Both the position numbers and the translations under genes were made by a program. Source: an uncultured Bacteroidales bacterium (GTDB lineage: Bacteria; Bacteroidota; Bacteroidia; Bacteroidales; Bacteroidaceae). Taken from it: a stretch of DNA of 63,630 bases. The stretch spans positions 1 to 63,630 of the forward strand of contig CACYLU010000013.1 in NCBI GenBank assembly GCA_902775375.1. The letters are read 5' to 3'. Positions 18,269-27,500 of this stretch are shown here, piece by piece. The notes under the pieces are model-generated. The model was not told the DNA's origin and ran no database searches. It worked only from the letters and a program-made list of their open reading frames with translations. Every line of letters begins with the position of its first letter. The stretch's first letter is position 1.

Positions 18269-19651
18269 TTACTTTATGTCAAGATGCATTACGAAAGGAT
18301 CGGCCTCGGTGGCTGGTTTCCATTCGCCATTCACATTATTGCCATTAGGATTGCCATACTTGGCAAAGTTGGTCCAGTAGTCCATCATACGATCAGCCAG
18401 TTCATAGTCGGCAGGTGTAAACGGACGACGGCTACGGCTCAGGGTTTTGAACATAAACCACAGTTCTGACGAGTGGTAAGCAGTATTAGGTTCACCAGGC
18501 AAGCGACGGTCGAAGCGGTAAGCATATACAGGCTTGTCAGTAAGTTTGCTGCGCACCTTGCCAAACTCAATGATACCAGGCTCCATGCCAGGCATATCGT
18601 CCAATGTTGAGCCAATCATATATGGAACATCTGCAATAGTGTTGTCCATAGTTGCTTCGGTAAAGCTCTTGCCCAAAAGACGTCCGTCAAGATGTGGGGT
18701 CAGAGGCAATCCCTGTACTTTTCCAGTAGCCATGAAAGCACCAAAACCCTCATCCAGCTTTTCGGGTGCAGCAGCACGCATAGCCTCAAGTGTGGTCAGA
18801 CCCACAGCATCCATCATTTCTTTGCCTATGTTCTCAGCCACATCCTGTGCAGGAGAAGGAATTAGGTCACCAATACCACCGATACTCTGGATGATAGCTT
18901 TGCTCACCAGTTTCTTCGATTCATTAGAAGTAACCAAGTTCTTGATGCTGGCAGCACCAGCACTCTGTCCGAGGATAGTAATGTTGTCTGGATCACCTCC
19001 AAACTGGGCAATGTTCTTATGTACCCACTTCAATGCAGCTACTTGGTCCCAAGTACCATAGTTGCCAGAAACGCCGTCAGGATCTTCATCAGCCAAAAGC
19101 GGATGAGAGAGGAAACCCATGATACCTAAGCGGTAGTTGATGGTCACTAGAATCACACCGCGAGTAGCCCAGGCATCACCGTCCATCGTGATTTCATGAC
19201 CACAGCCACCCATATAGGCACCACCGTGCACCCACATGGCCACAGGCAGTTTGGCATCGGCCTTGCCTACCGTTCCGGCAGGAGCCCATACATTTAAGTA
19301 GAGGCAGTCTTCACTACGTTCCTGATCGCCCCCAAAGTAAAACTCTTCGGTATAGAAGTCACCAGGCACGTGGTCTCTCTGCAGTGGGGCATACCCCCAT
19401 TTGTCACATTGTTTCACACCTTCCCAAGCCACCACAGGCTGAGGTCGTTTCCAACGCAAATCACCCACAGGAGGAGCAGCATAAGGAATACCCTTATACA
19501 CCATCACGTTGGTAGAGTCGGTTAGCACTCCCTGAATCTGACCACCTTCGATGGTCAATACAGGATTCTCATCTGCCTGCTTCTGAGTAGAAGTACAAGC
19601 AGTCATCATGGCAGCAAAAGCTAAGCCTAGAATAAATTTAAATTTCATCAC
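18269..19651 (-). CDS. Type-B carboxylesterase lipoprotein, shortened
   Basis: 460 residues with lipobox MTACTS. Typical type-B esterase features: GIPYAAPPVGDLRWKRPQP, ERSEDCLYLNVWAP, oxyanion loop WVHGGAYMGG, nucleophile elbow GQSAGA, and catalytic-His region AYHSSELWFMF. The stretch between MIGSTLDDM and KPVYAYRF is only about 25 residues, where family members usually carry 80-100 residues of helices; this makes it shorter than the common 500-540. Activity is therefore uncertain. It lies 12 nt behind the PepSY-type gene. Confidence 0.85.
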   Translation of the reverse strand: MMKFKFILGLAFAAMMTACTSTQKQADENPVLTIEGGQIQGVLTDSTNVMVYKGIPYAAPPVGDLRWKRPQPVVAWEGVKQCDKWGYAPLQRDHVPGDFYTEEFYFGGDQERSEDCLYLNVWAPAGTVGKADAKLPVAMWVHGGAYMGGCGHEITMDGDAWATRGVILVTINYRLGIMGFLSHPLLADEDPDGVSGNYGTWDQVAALKWVHKNIAQFGGDPDNITILGQSAGAASIKNLVTSNESKKLVSKAIIQSIGGIGDLIPSPAQDVAENIGKEMMDAVGLTTLEAMRAAAPEKLDEGFGAFMATGKVQGLPLTPHLDGRLLGKSFTEATMDNTIADVPYMIGSTLDDMPGMEPGIIEFGKVRSKLTDKPVYAYRFDRRLPGEPNTAYHSSELWFMFKTLSRSRRPFTPADYELADRMMDYWTNFAKYGNPNGNNVNGEWKPATEADPFVMHLDIK

Positions 19652-19663
19652 ACTATATTATAA

Positions 19664-20593
19664 TTAGTTTTTGTTATTCAGTATTTTCCTTGTCAGTACC
19701 AAAACGCAGGTCAATGAACTCAGGACACCCAGTATTAAGACTATCCATTTTACAGGCTGCCAAAGTTCAGGATGCTTGGAAAAGAGCTTATAGCGTAGTG
19801 TATTGAAAGCATTGTGCTGCAGATAGTCAAGCCAGCTGCTGGTATTGTAGCTCAGGTAGGCACCCGTGCGAGGGTTCAGATACAGCCTATGGTCACCAAT
19901 AGCCACCTTCCACACAGGCAATGGCTTAATCTTTTGATAATCTGCATAGAAGTTGTCATAATCGGTCAGCAGCTCTGTACTCACAGAATCCGCTTGACAG
20001 AAAGATTTTACTGCGTTGCTCACCACCTCCTCATTCAAGTAGAAAGGTTTCACCAAAGGCGTTGATGCGTTGATGTAAATGGGTTCATCATGTCCCTCCA
20101 AACTGATGATATAGAGGGGAATAGTGTCAAAGCTATTCCATTCAATGCGATTCACCTGTCCATCATAGCGGGCAATGATACGCCGATAGTCCAAAACATA
20201 GCGGTCAAGAGGCTGAGTGCCTTTCAACAACGAGTCGCTCCAGGCAGTCTCTGCTGAAGGAGGAGTCACATAGACGGGAGGCAATAAGTCGGTAATATGG
20301 GCAGGGATAGTGATAGAGTCATTGCCACTTACCACATCAAAGAGCGTGTGGCCAGCATAGCGATAAGCCACAATAGATGTTGATGCCGTACTGTCAGCAG
20401 GCAGACGGTCATCCAGCAGTTTCACAATCGAAGACAAGCCTCTGGGCAACGGTTCTAAGTCAGCGAAACGGATAAATACTTTTTGAGGCAGCATCGACTG
20501 ATAGCTCTTGTGCATTCCATAACAGAAGCACACCAAGCATACTATGCTCAGCAAAAGACCTATCCATTTTATTAAATGACGAATACTACCCAT
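19664..20593 (-). CDS. PepSY-like membrane protein
   Basis: 309 residues with an N-terminal membrane segment (LIKWIGLLLSIVCLVCFCYGM) and a C-terminal one (VKWIVLILGVLSSLTCVLVL), enclosing a large periplasmic part. The part before the last helix, KVAIGDHRLYLNPRTGAYLSY, matches the PepSY-associated/iron-uptake PepSY_TM pattern. Function unknown. First gene of a minus-strand unit with the esterase. Confidence 0.65.
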   Translation of the reverse strand: MGSIRHLIKWIGLLLSIVCLVCFCYGMHKSYQSMLPQKVFIRFADLEPLPRGLSSIVKLLDDRLPADSTASTSIVAYRYAGHTLFDVVSGNDSITIPAHITDLLPPVYVTPPSAETAWSDSLLKGTQPLDRYVLDYRRIIARYDGQVNRIEWNSFDTIPLYIISLEGHDEPIYINASTPLVKPFYLNEEVVSNAVKSFCQADSVSTELLTDYDNFYADYQKIKPLPVWKVAIGDHRLYLNPRTGAYLSYNTSSWLDYLQHNAFNTLRYKLFSKHPELWQPVKWIVLILGVLSSLTCVLVLTRKILNNKN

Positions 20594-20600
20594 AATGATG

Positions 20601-20632
20601 CAAAATTAGGAAAAAAAACTATTTGTCTCAAA
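20601..20632 (-). promoter_or_regulatory. Promoter of the PepSY-esterase unit
   Basis: Minus-strand TTTG (20632-20629), 20-nt spacer, TAATTTTG (20608-20601). The ATG at 20593 is only 8 nt from the box, so the transcript may be nearly leaderless. Confidence 0.65.
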
Positions 20633-20641
20633 ATAAAATAC

Positions 20642-20649
20642 TACATTTG
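20642..20649 (+). promoter_or_regulatory. Promoter -7 box of the GH43 gene
   Basis: TACATTTG at 20642-20649, 32 nt before the ATG; a TTTG at 20622-20625 is 16 nt upstream, slightly closer than usual. Confidence 0.5.
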
Positions 20650-20680
20650 TGGCAAATACGAACAATCAAACCTTATAACA

Positions 20681-21814
20681 ATGAATTTTTTTTACAGATT
20701 TATCTGCTTGCTGGCCGTATCAATGCTGATGGCCTGCAACTCACAGACAACCACCTCAATAGTGAATAATCCCATGACGCTTGCCGACGGCAGTCCGGTA
20801 GTGATGGGCGATCCATTTATCCTGCACGCCAGCGATGGCAAGTTCTATGCCTATGGCACCGCTGAAGGTGGCTTGGATGGTTTTCAAGTATATGTGAGTG
20901 ACGACCTCTCCAGCTGGTCATTGGTAGGGCAGTGCTATAAAGCCGACCCTAACGGTTGGACTACCGATTGCTTTTGGGCTCCTGAAGTATACGAGCGCGA
21001 AGGTAAGTTCTATATGCTGTTCTCTTCAAACTGGAAGGAAAACCCTACTAACGAAGGTGAGATCTTCCGCATTGGTGTGGCAGTGAGTGACAGCCCTACA
21101 GGACCTTTCAAGGAACTCTCCGACAAGCCCATTTTCGATCCTGGTTATCCCATTATAGATGCCAATCTTTATTTTGCCGACGACGGCAAAGTGTATCTCT
21201 ATTATTCTCGCTGCTGCTACAAACATCCTGTTGAGAGTGAAATGGCTACCCAACTGAAGGCTGAGGGTAAATATGAGGAGATTGAGGAAAGCTGGATATA
21301 TGGTGTAGAGATTAAACCCGATTTCAGTGGAGCTATTGGCGAGCCAGTCCAGTTGTTGGTGCCACCTTATGAGTTGAACGGTTCACAGGAGTGGGAGAGT
21401 CGCAGCGCTATGGCAGGTGAGGCCAATCGTCGTTGGAACGAGGGTTCATACATCTTCAAGCACGGCGACACTTATTACATCATGTATAGTGCCAACTTCT
21501 ACGGTGGGCCATACTATGCTGTGGGCTATGCCACAGGCAAGTCACCGCTGGGCCCTTTCACCAAGGCAGCCAATAACCCCATACTGGAGCGCAATAACGA
21601 CAAGGGAGGAGAGGTATATTGCACAGGTCACAATATGGTACTTACAATGCCTGATGGTACCCTTTATACCGTTTACCATGGACGCACCGAGCGCACTGAT
21701 GCCATTACCAACAAAGGTCGTGTAATGTTTATTGACCGTATGGAAATCCTACCTGACGGCAAGCTGGTAGTGCATGGACCCACTACAGAGCCACAGACTA
21801 TCAACGTGAAATAA
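20681..21814 (+). CDS. Glycoside hydrolase family 43 lipoprotein
   Basis: 377 residues from the ATG at 20681 (MNFFYRFICLLAVSMLMAC, lipobox Cys19); an earlier in-frame start would cross the divergent promoter. Five-bladed beta-propeller pattern: GDPFIL (general-base Asp), WAPEVYEREGKFYM, PIIDANLYFADDGKVYLYY (pKa-modulating Asp) and RWNEGSYIFKHGDTYYIMYS (acid Glu). Likely an arabinofuranosidase or xylosidase acting on plant or mucosal glycans, exact substrate open. Convergent with the CMD-cupin gene. Confidence 0.9.
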   Translation: MNFFYRFICLLAVSMLMACNSQTTTSIVNNPMTLADGSPVVMGDPFILHASDGKFYAYGTAEGGLDGFQVYVSDDLSSWSLVGQCYKADPNGWTTDCFWAPEVYEREGKFYMLFSSNWKENPTNEGEIFRIGVAVSDSPTGPFKELSDKPIFDPGYPIIDANLYFADDGKVYLYYSRCCYKHPVESEMATQLKAEGKYEEIEESWIYGVEIKPDFSGAIGEPVQLLVPPYELNGSQEWESRSAMAGEANRRWNEGSYIFKHGDTYYIMYSANFYGGPYYAVGYATGKSPLGPFTKAANNPILERNNDKGGEVYCTGHNMVLTMPDGTLYTVYHGRTERTDAITNKGRVMFIDRMEILPDGKLVVHGPTTEPQTINVK

Positions 21815-21819
21815 AAACA

Positions 21820-21857
21820 AAGCAGGGAACCTCGTTAAGAAGTTCCCTGCTTAATTA
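21820..21857. terminator. Bidirectional terminator
   Basis: 11-bp stem: AAGCAGGGAAC (21820-21830) with GTTCCCTGCTT (21842-21852), between the convergent GH43 and CMD-cupin genes. Confidence 0.75.
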
Positions 21858-21868
21858 TAGAACAATGA

Positions 21869-22942
21869 TTACAACTTGTTGTAATCCTCATCGCTTACTG
21901 GTTCCAGCCATTCGTTGCTTGCACCAGGTTGCACATTGGTTTCATACCCTATGTGTTGGAACCAAGAATCTTTGGCAGCTCCGTGCCAGTGTTTTGCTCC
22001 CTCTGGAATGGCGATTACAGTACCTGGAGTCATGGGAATAGCTGGCTTTCCCCACTCTTGATACCAACCACGGCCTGATACACATATAAGTACCTGAACA
22101 GCTCCATGATGAATGTGCCAGTTGTTACGGCAACCAGGTTCGAAAGTTACATTGTAGGCTCCGCTTTCTCCCATCATGGTGAGGTAACTCTGACCTGTGA
22201 AGTACTGCCCGTATGGATTTGGTTCACCCTTAGGCCACACAGAGAAATCTACTGTCTGAACAGTCTGTACACTCTCACCATAAAGTTGTGCCACAGCTTT
22301 AAGTGCCCTGTTGGTGGTGGCTTCGTCTCCTAACTCTGCTAATGTCAGCACATAACTGTGCATCTCATCTTTATTCATGCCCTTCTTCTGAGCACCTGAT
22401 AAGTGAGCACTCAGTTGTGCACCTAGACCTTCGATACTGGCCAGTGCGCTGATAGTTATCAGTTCACGCTCTTTATGTGTTAGCAGATCATTGGCAAAAA
22501 TGTCACCAAATAAGTGTGCCTTCAGGTAGTAGTCGATGGTTGGAGAAAAGGTGTTGGTGTAAGGGCCAAATAATGAAGCTTGTACATCAGAACCCTCTTT
22601 CAATGCGTCATAATCTTGTGGCAGCGGAGTAGGCATACGTCCCTCCTCGCAAGCAAGTCCTTTGTCCTGACGGTTAGCAATAACCCTTTGCAGGGTATTC
22701 AGTGCGTTCAATGATTTAGGAAAGCCCATGTAAGCATATAGGTGGCAGCAAATCTCTTTCAGCTCATTCTGGGTGAATCCCTCGTTGAAGGCTTTGTCAA
22801 AATTATCTTCCAAGTTCTTGATATCTCCTTTTGAAATGAAAGAAGAAATAGCTACAATACTCTGCTGACGGGGCGTCAGTACATTCTGGGCATTAACTCC
22901 CATTGTCAGTGCGATAGCGGCTGTGATAGCTGTTGTTTTCAT
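21869..22942 (-). CDS. Exported carboxymuconolactone-decarboxylase-like and cupin protein
   Basis: From the ATG at 22942 the protein (357 residues) begins with a clean signal peptide (MKTTAITAAIALTMGVNAQ); a start at 22960 would add six residues. Two CMD-like helical repeats (residues about 20-100 and 130-220, ELITISALASIEGLGAQLSAH) are followed by a cupin (NWHIHHGAVQVLICVSGRGWYQEWG ... IPEGAKHWHGA) with the metal-binding histidines. CMD proteins are often peroxidase-like but I do not see the CxxC pair, so enzymatic activity is doubtful. Confidence 0.8.
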   Translation of the reverse strand: MKTTAITAAIALTMGVNAQNVLTPRQQSIVAISSFISKGDIKNLEDNFDKAFNEGFTQNELKEICCHLYAYMGFPKSLNALNTLQRVIANRQDKGLACEEGRMPTPLPQDYDALKEGSDVQASLFGPYTNTFSPTIDYYLKAHLFGDIFANDLLTHKERELITISALASIEGLGAQLSAHLSGAQKKGMNKDEMHSYVLTLAELGDEATTNRALKAVAQLYGESVQTVQTVDFSVWPKGEPNPYGQYFTGQSYLTMMGESGAYNVTFEPGCRNNWHIHHGAVQVLICVSGRGWYQEWGKPAIPMTPGTVIAIPEGAKHWHGAAKDSWFQHIGYETNVQPGASNEWLEPVSDEDYNKL

Positions 22943-22979
22943 TCTGTTTATAAACTCCATAAATCTATTTTGTTTTCTG

Positions 22980-22987
22980 CAAAGATA
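22980..22987 (-). promoter_or_regulatory. Probable -7 box of the CMD-cupin gene
   Basis: TATCTTTG on the minus strand (22987-22980), 37 nt before the chosen start. No good -33 box. Confidence 0.45.
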
Positions 22988-23072
22988 AGAGTTTTTATCA
23001 AGATTCTTTACCTGCTTTTGCCCAAAAAGATAAATTAGGGAGTCAAAACGAAATAAAATAATATTTTATCGT

Positions 23073-23080
23073 TATCTTTG
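23073..23080 (+). promoter_or_regulatory. Probable -7 box of the phosphoesterase gene
   Basis: TATCTTTG at 23073-23080. A transcript from here would carry a leader of about 240 nt that contains the 22-bp repeat array. Confidence 0.45.
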
Positions 23081-23110
23081 CTTATTGGGTATTAATATCT
23101 CCAATGATTC

Positions 23111-23282
23111 GTTGCAATGTATGCTATGGGTCGTCGCAAAGCCTGTTATGGGTCATCGCAGTATCTGTTATAGGGGTAAAGGAGATACTGCGACGGGTGA
23201 TAGAAGATACTGGAACGGGTGATAGAAGATATTACGACAGGTGATAGAAGATACTGCGGCGAGCCGTAGGAGATATTCCTGT
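23111..23282. repeat. Array of eight 21-22-bp units in two orientations
   Basis: Three left units start at 23111, 23133 and 23155 (GTCGCAAAGCCTGTTATGGG type). Five right units start at 23174, 23195, 23217, 23239 and 23261 (GGGTGATAGAAGATACTGC type). Left units are partly the reverse complement of right units: CGCAGTATCT at 23157-23167 can pair with AGATACTGCG at 23183-23192. The array fills the leader of the phosphoesterase gene and is non-coding. Confidence 0.8.
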
Positions 23283-23327
23283 AACCCATAACAAATATTA
23301 GAGTCTATAATAGAACAAACTAATACT

Positions 23328-24710
23328 ATGAAGAGAAGAGATTTTATTAAGAAAACGGCATTAATGGCAGGTGCTGCAGGGTGGGCTAACAATGCGTTAG
23401 CTGATGAAACAAAGGTGGTACAGTCAACTATAATGAATGAAGGACAGCAGATACATGCTATTGATGAGGGACCATTGATAATTTCTGCTCCAATGTTACA
23501 AAACTATGCAGAGACATCGATGGGGGTGGCCTTTGCTGTGAGCGATCTGTCTAACGGTTATGTGATTGTTGGCCGGCAACCTGACCTAAGCGATGGGGAA
23601 AAGGTGAAATGTGGTGGATATAGAACGACTGAAATCAGCGACCGTGTGATCCAGGTCCGACTGACTAACCTGCTACCCAATACAACCTATTATTACAAAA
23701 TAGGTGCTGATCGTATCCACTATGGTGGTGGCTATGATATGAAGATTACAGGCAACGAAGAGGATCCTCGCATATATCATTTCACTACAGCTGGAAGTGA
23801 TGTTCCTGCACACTTTTGTGTTATCAACGACACACATGCGCGGTGGGAACCGTTTGGATTGGCCATTGACAAGGTGGCAGAGCTTGCTCCCCGGTGTGTG
23901 ATTTGGAACGGTGATGCTACCAACGTTGAGGAAACCATCGAGGCGCAGATGCGTATTTTTCTCCAACCCGAAATTGAACGCAAAGACTATGCTGCAAAAA
24001 TACCTTATCTTTTTTGCCCAGGCAACCATGATTCTCGTGGTATGGCAAATCGTCATTTAGAACGCATATGGATGTATCGCCAACCTCAGGAACGAGCTGC
24101 GCGTGATTGGGACTTAGGCCGTAACTTTGCAGTTAGAATGGGTGAGATGGCACTAATAGGACTGGATACTGCCGAAGATAAGCTGGATACAAATCCGCTG
24201 TTTGCAGGGCTGTTCAATAGTGGCCCTTATCGAGAAGCGCAAGTGGCTTGGCTGGATGATGTATTGCATCGCCCAGAGATAGCCAGTGCTCCTTTTTTAG
24301 TCGCCTTCTGTCATATCCCATTGTTTGAGCCTGACCCTCGACTTAACCCGGGTGATGTGGCTCCTGCAGACAAGGATCCTCAATTTACTACTGACTTTGC
24401 CATGTGGCAGCGAACTTGTGCCAATTTATGGGGACCTTTGCTGCAGAAGGCGGGTTGCCAGCTTGTAATTACTGCCCATCAACACCAATATCGCTATGAT
24501 GCACCAACGCAGGATCGTTGCTGGGCTCAGATGGTGGGTGGCGGTCCAGAGATGGGTTTTACAGGTAGCGGAGATAGCAGGCGTGATCGACCAGAGAAAT
24601 TTCCAACCGTCATCGAAGGCAAGGTTGTAGATAGTAAACTACAAGTGAAGGTTCACAACTTGCTGACAGGGAAAGTGCAAGACTCTTTTATTTTGGGGAG
24701 ACGGATATAA
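23328..24710 (+). CDS. Tat-exported metallophosphoesterase (purple-acid-phosphatase-like)
   Basis: 460 residues. Twin-arginine signal MKRRDFIKKTALMAGAAGWA. Residues about 45-150 form a fibronectin-like N-terminal domain (LTNLLPNTTYYYKIG), as in purple acid phosphatases. The calcineurin-type catalytic core follows: NDTHA, WNGDATN, CPGNHDSRG, AFCHIPLF and TAHQHQY, supplying the dimetal ligands. Probably a periplasmic phosphatase or phosphodiesterase; Tat export fits cytoplasmic metal loading. Leader contains the 22-bp repeat array. Confidence 0.88.
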   Translation: MKRRDFIKKTALMAGAAGWANNALADETKVVQSTIMNEGQQIHAIDEGPLIISAPMLQNYAETSMGVAFAVSDLSNGYVIVGRQPDLSDGEKVKCGGYRTTEISDRVIQVRLTNLLPNTTYYYKIGADRIHYGGGYDMKITGNEEDPRIYHFTTAGSDVPAHFCVINDTHARWEPFGLAIDKVAELAPRCVIWNGDATNVEETIEAQMRIFLQPEIERKDYAAKIPYLFCPGNHDSRGMANRHLERIWMYRQPQERAARDWDLGRNFAVRMGEMALIGLDTAEDKLDTNPLFAGLFNSGPYREAQVAWLDDVLHRPEIASAPFLVAFCHIPLFEPDPRLNPGDVAPADKDPQFTTDFAMWQRTCANLWGPLLQKAGCQLVITAHQHQYRYDAPTQDRCWAQMVGGGPEMGFTGSGDSRRDRPEKFPTVIEGKVVDSKLQVKVHNLLTGKVQDSFILGRRI

Positions 24711-24715
24711 AACAA

Positions 24716-24749
24716 GATGGCTGCCCCAAAGGCAGCCATCAGTGTTTTT
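24716..24749. terminator. Terminator between convergent genes
   Basis: Perfect 10-bp stem GATGGCTGCC (24716-24725) with GGCAGCCATC (24731-24740), followed by AGTGTTTTTA. Confidence 0.8.
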
Positions 24750-26307
24750 ATCTCAAAGCAATTTCTTTCTGTAGTGGAGGAAGCTGCTTGATGCGCTTGC
24801 CAAACTTATATTTGTTGTGCATCGGTTTAAGATCAATACGAGGTCTCAAATCCAGCGAGCGGGTAGTGGCCTTCAGTGCATATTTCTTGCCTGCTGCTGA
24901 AAGGGCAGCCTTCAGCATGGTCTCGTTTTCGTTTCCAACATCATAGCCATCCCAAGGAGAATCTTCTGCCTCAACAGAAGGAACAATGCCTACAGGACGA
25001 GCCATGTTTTTGCCATCACGGTCGGCATAAGTAGCCACCATTACATAAATACCCCATTTGCTAATGGCAGTAGGAACGGTTTCATACACATCACCAGTGC
25101 CCAGAATATAACCTGTGCAGTATTTGCCGTGTGATTGCTGGCCAATGGTCACGATGTCAACGAATGGGCTCAGACCCACCAGCAATGACTCGGATGCCGA
25201 TGCAGTGTTGCTGTCAACGATGGCGTAAATCTTATCCAAACCAATGTTGGCATCTTCTGTATTGTATTTCAAATGACCCTCACTGCCTTCCTTGCCCATC
25301 TCATGAACAAATGAGAGGTAGGTCTTGTTGAAATTCTTGCCGGATTGATCAGAGAAAGCTTTAGTAAGTACGTCGTTGTAAATCTCCTCCATGTAAAGTT
25401 CGCCAGCTTTTACATTGGCAGCTGGTGCAAACATTGATGCCATAAGCTCCTCGGTGAAAACATAGCCACCGCCGTTGTAGCGTAGGTCGAGGATAAGTTC
25501 TTTGACACCCTCGCTCTTGAATTGCTTGCATACTTCAATGAGCTTCTTTGCAGAATCAAGATCGAAACTGTCGTACATTAGGTAACCCACTTTCTTACCA
25601 TCAACATCGAAAGTTTTGCTGCAGATGACAGGGTCAAGATACATCTTCACAGGGTTCAGTGTCACTGACTTATCTGAATCATGGATGCCGTCTTCTTCCC
25701 ATGAACCCAATCCGTATTCAGCTGCAGATTCACCATAGTATGCATCTTCAAGATTGGCATCGGTGATGTCTTTTCCTTTATATGAAACAATAATATCGCC
25801 ACGCTTCAGACCTGCCTTAGCAGCTGGACTGTCAGCATAGACTAAGTTAACGATGAAGAAATAGCTTTGTGGAGTTGAGCCTGTGAAAGAACCCACGCTC
25901 AAGTTCAGACCATTAGTAGTTGCCACACCCTGTACTGACTCTTCGAAAGGAGTAATATCTTCAAAGAGCTGTGTCCAGCGGTCTTCGTCTTGATTGGACT
26001 TATAACCACCGCCCTCTTTGTAGCGAATCTTTTCAACTGTAGCGATAGGGTCAGTGCATGTTTCGGAGTCAAGCTCACTATCGATTGCATTGGCTATCTC
26101 TTTATTCCAAAGATAATAGCTAGCCAACACATCATGAGCAAACTGGTCGGCTTGTTGTATTTCGCTACTGATGGTAGGACCTGACGGTGTTGGTGTTTCT
26201 TTACCTCCACTCGGGGTTGTATTTGGTTCGTAACTGTCTTTACTGCAAGCAGCTACCATCATTAGTAATATTAGTAATGATCCGAATATTCTTATAATCT
26301 TCTTCAT
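24748..26307 (-). CDS. S41-family (tail-specific-type) peptidase lipoprotein
   Basis: 519 residues from the ATG at 26307 (MKKIIRIFGSLLILLMMVAAC, lipobox). An N-terminal domain with YYLWNKE is followed by a PDZ segment (SPAAKAGLKRGDIIVSYKGKDI, about residue 190) and the S41 fold with DLRYNGGGYV, nucleophile region NTASASESLL and IGQQSHGK carrying the catalytic Lys. Likely degrades or processes envelope proteins. A paralogue lies at 30016-31266. Confidence 0.9.
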   Translation of the reverse strand: MKKIIRIFGSLLILLMMVAACSKDSYEPNTTPSGGKETPTPSGPTISSEIQQADQFAHDVLASYYLWNKEIANAIDSELDSETCTDPIATVEKIRYKEGGGYKSNQDEDRWTQLFEDITPFEESVQGVATTNGLNLSVGSFTGSTPQSYFFIVNLVYADSPAAKAGLKRGDIIVSYKGKDITDANLEDAYYGESAAEYGLGSWEEDGIHDSDKSVTLNPVKMYLDPVICSKTFDVDGKKVGYLMYDSFDLDSAKKLIEVCKQFKSEGVKELILDLRYNGGGYVFTEELMASMFAPAANVKAGELYMEEIYNDVLTKAFSDQSGKNFNKTYLSFVHEMGKEGSEGHLKYNTEDANIGLDKIYAIVDSNTASASESLLVGLSPFVDIVTIGQQSHGKYCTGYILGTGDVYETVPTAISKWGIYVMVATYADRDGKNMARPVGIVPSVEAEDSPWDGYDVGNENETMLKAALSAAGKKYALKATTRSLDLRPRIDLKPMHNKYKFGKRIKQLPPLQKEIALR

Positions 26308-26447
26308 AAATAATTTGGGTTTAAGTGTAAATATTTGGCGAAATAAGTAATAATTTGCGAGATTTCCGCTTTTTATCACAAAAACTTGCATTTTTTACAC
26401 TTAATTTAGCAGTTATGCTTGCTACAATAGGGGGCTGTATAGAGGAT

Positions 26448-27500
26448 TTAATACTTCAAAATAAAGTCTGCATAGATGGGGAGGTGATCAGAGTAGCCAC
26501 CCTTATATTTCATGCCTGAGTAGGTACGGAAGGGCATTTTTCCGCCATAGCGCTCATCTTCTTCGAGCAGGAAGTCGGCATTGAACACATCGGCCTTTAC
26601 AAAGAATGCATCATCAGCAGGCAAGATATGGAATGAACCTTTCTGACGCAATAGACGGCCATTTACAATGAGATGGTCGAGAGAATCCCATTTGCCCCGA
26701 TAGCGATAGCTGCCATAATCTTTTAGCGCCTTTTCTTTGGCTGCCAGCAAATGATAGAGTTCTTGTTTGTTGCCTTTGAGGGTAGTCACAGGCTTTGCAC
26801 CCACTACCTCTGCTACGGAGCGGTTATTGTGGTAATCATTGAAGTCGCCCATAATAACTATCTGTGCCTTCTTGCGATTTTGCAAAATGCTGTCCACTGC
26901 TTGCTTCATTACACCAGCAGCCAAGATACGATATGGTTCCGACTCCTTCTCACCCCCCGAGCGTGAGGGTAGGTGACAAACAAACACATCTAATAATGAG
27001 TGGTTGGGCAACTCTCCTGTTACATGCAGGATGTCACGGGTAGCATTCTTCTGCTTTGTCAATGGCGGCACGCGATAGGTATTAATACTAACAGGTTTGA
27101 AAACCTCACGCTGATATAACAATGCTACATCAATACCTCGCTGATCAGGGGAATTGGTCATCGCATAGCGATAACCTGCTTCTTTCAGCACAGAGTGCTC
27201 AGTTAAATCAGTAAGGCAATGTTCGTTTTCTACTTCGCAAAGACCAACCAAAGCAGGTGGTGTCCATTCTCCTGTGGCAATGATTACACGTCCTAAGTCA
27301 TCCAACTTTTTATGATATTTTTGATAGTCCCAATGTCGAGTGGCTTCAGGCAAAAATTCATAGTCATTTTTCAGAGAGTCGTGCTGGTAGTCGAATAGGT
27401 TCTCAACGTTATAGCTGACAATACGGAAACGGTAGCTGTCTTGCCCAAGACAGCTACACGCTACCAATAATATAAGTAGTAAAACGTTTATTCTTCTCAT
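26448..27500 (-). CDS. Endonuclease/exonuclease/phosphatase-family protein, exported
   Basis: 350 residues with a signal peptide (MRRINVLLLILLVACSCLGQ). Family motifs: RIVSYNVENLFD, GLCEVENE (metal Glu), MGDFNDY and the terminal SDHLPIYADF (catalytic His). An extracytoplasmic nuclease or phosphatase of unknown substrate. Its start overlaps the pepD stop by 4 nt. Confidence 0.88.
   Translation of the reverse strand: MRRINVLLLILLVACSCLGQDSYRFRIVSYNVENLFDYQHDSLKNDYEFLPEATRHWDYQKYHKKLDDLGRVIIATGEWTPPALVGLCEVENEHCLTDLTEHSVLKEAGYRYAMTNSPDQRGIDVALLYQREVFKPVSINTYRVPPLTKQKNATRDILHVTGELPNHSLLDVFVCHLPSRSGGEKESEPYRILAAGVMKQAVDSILQNRKKAQIVIMGDFNDYHNNRSVAEVVGAKPVTTLKGNKQELYHLLAAKEKALKDYGSYRYRGKWDSLDHLIVNGRLLRQKGSFHILPADDAFFVKADVFNADFLLEEDERYGGKMPFRTYSGMKYKGGYSDHLPIYADFILKY

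Noticed and set aside
23111-23282. Possible CRISPR array
   Set aside because: The units abut without spacers and occur in both orientations.
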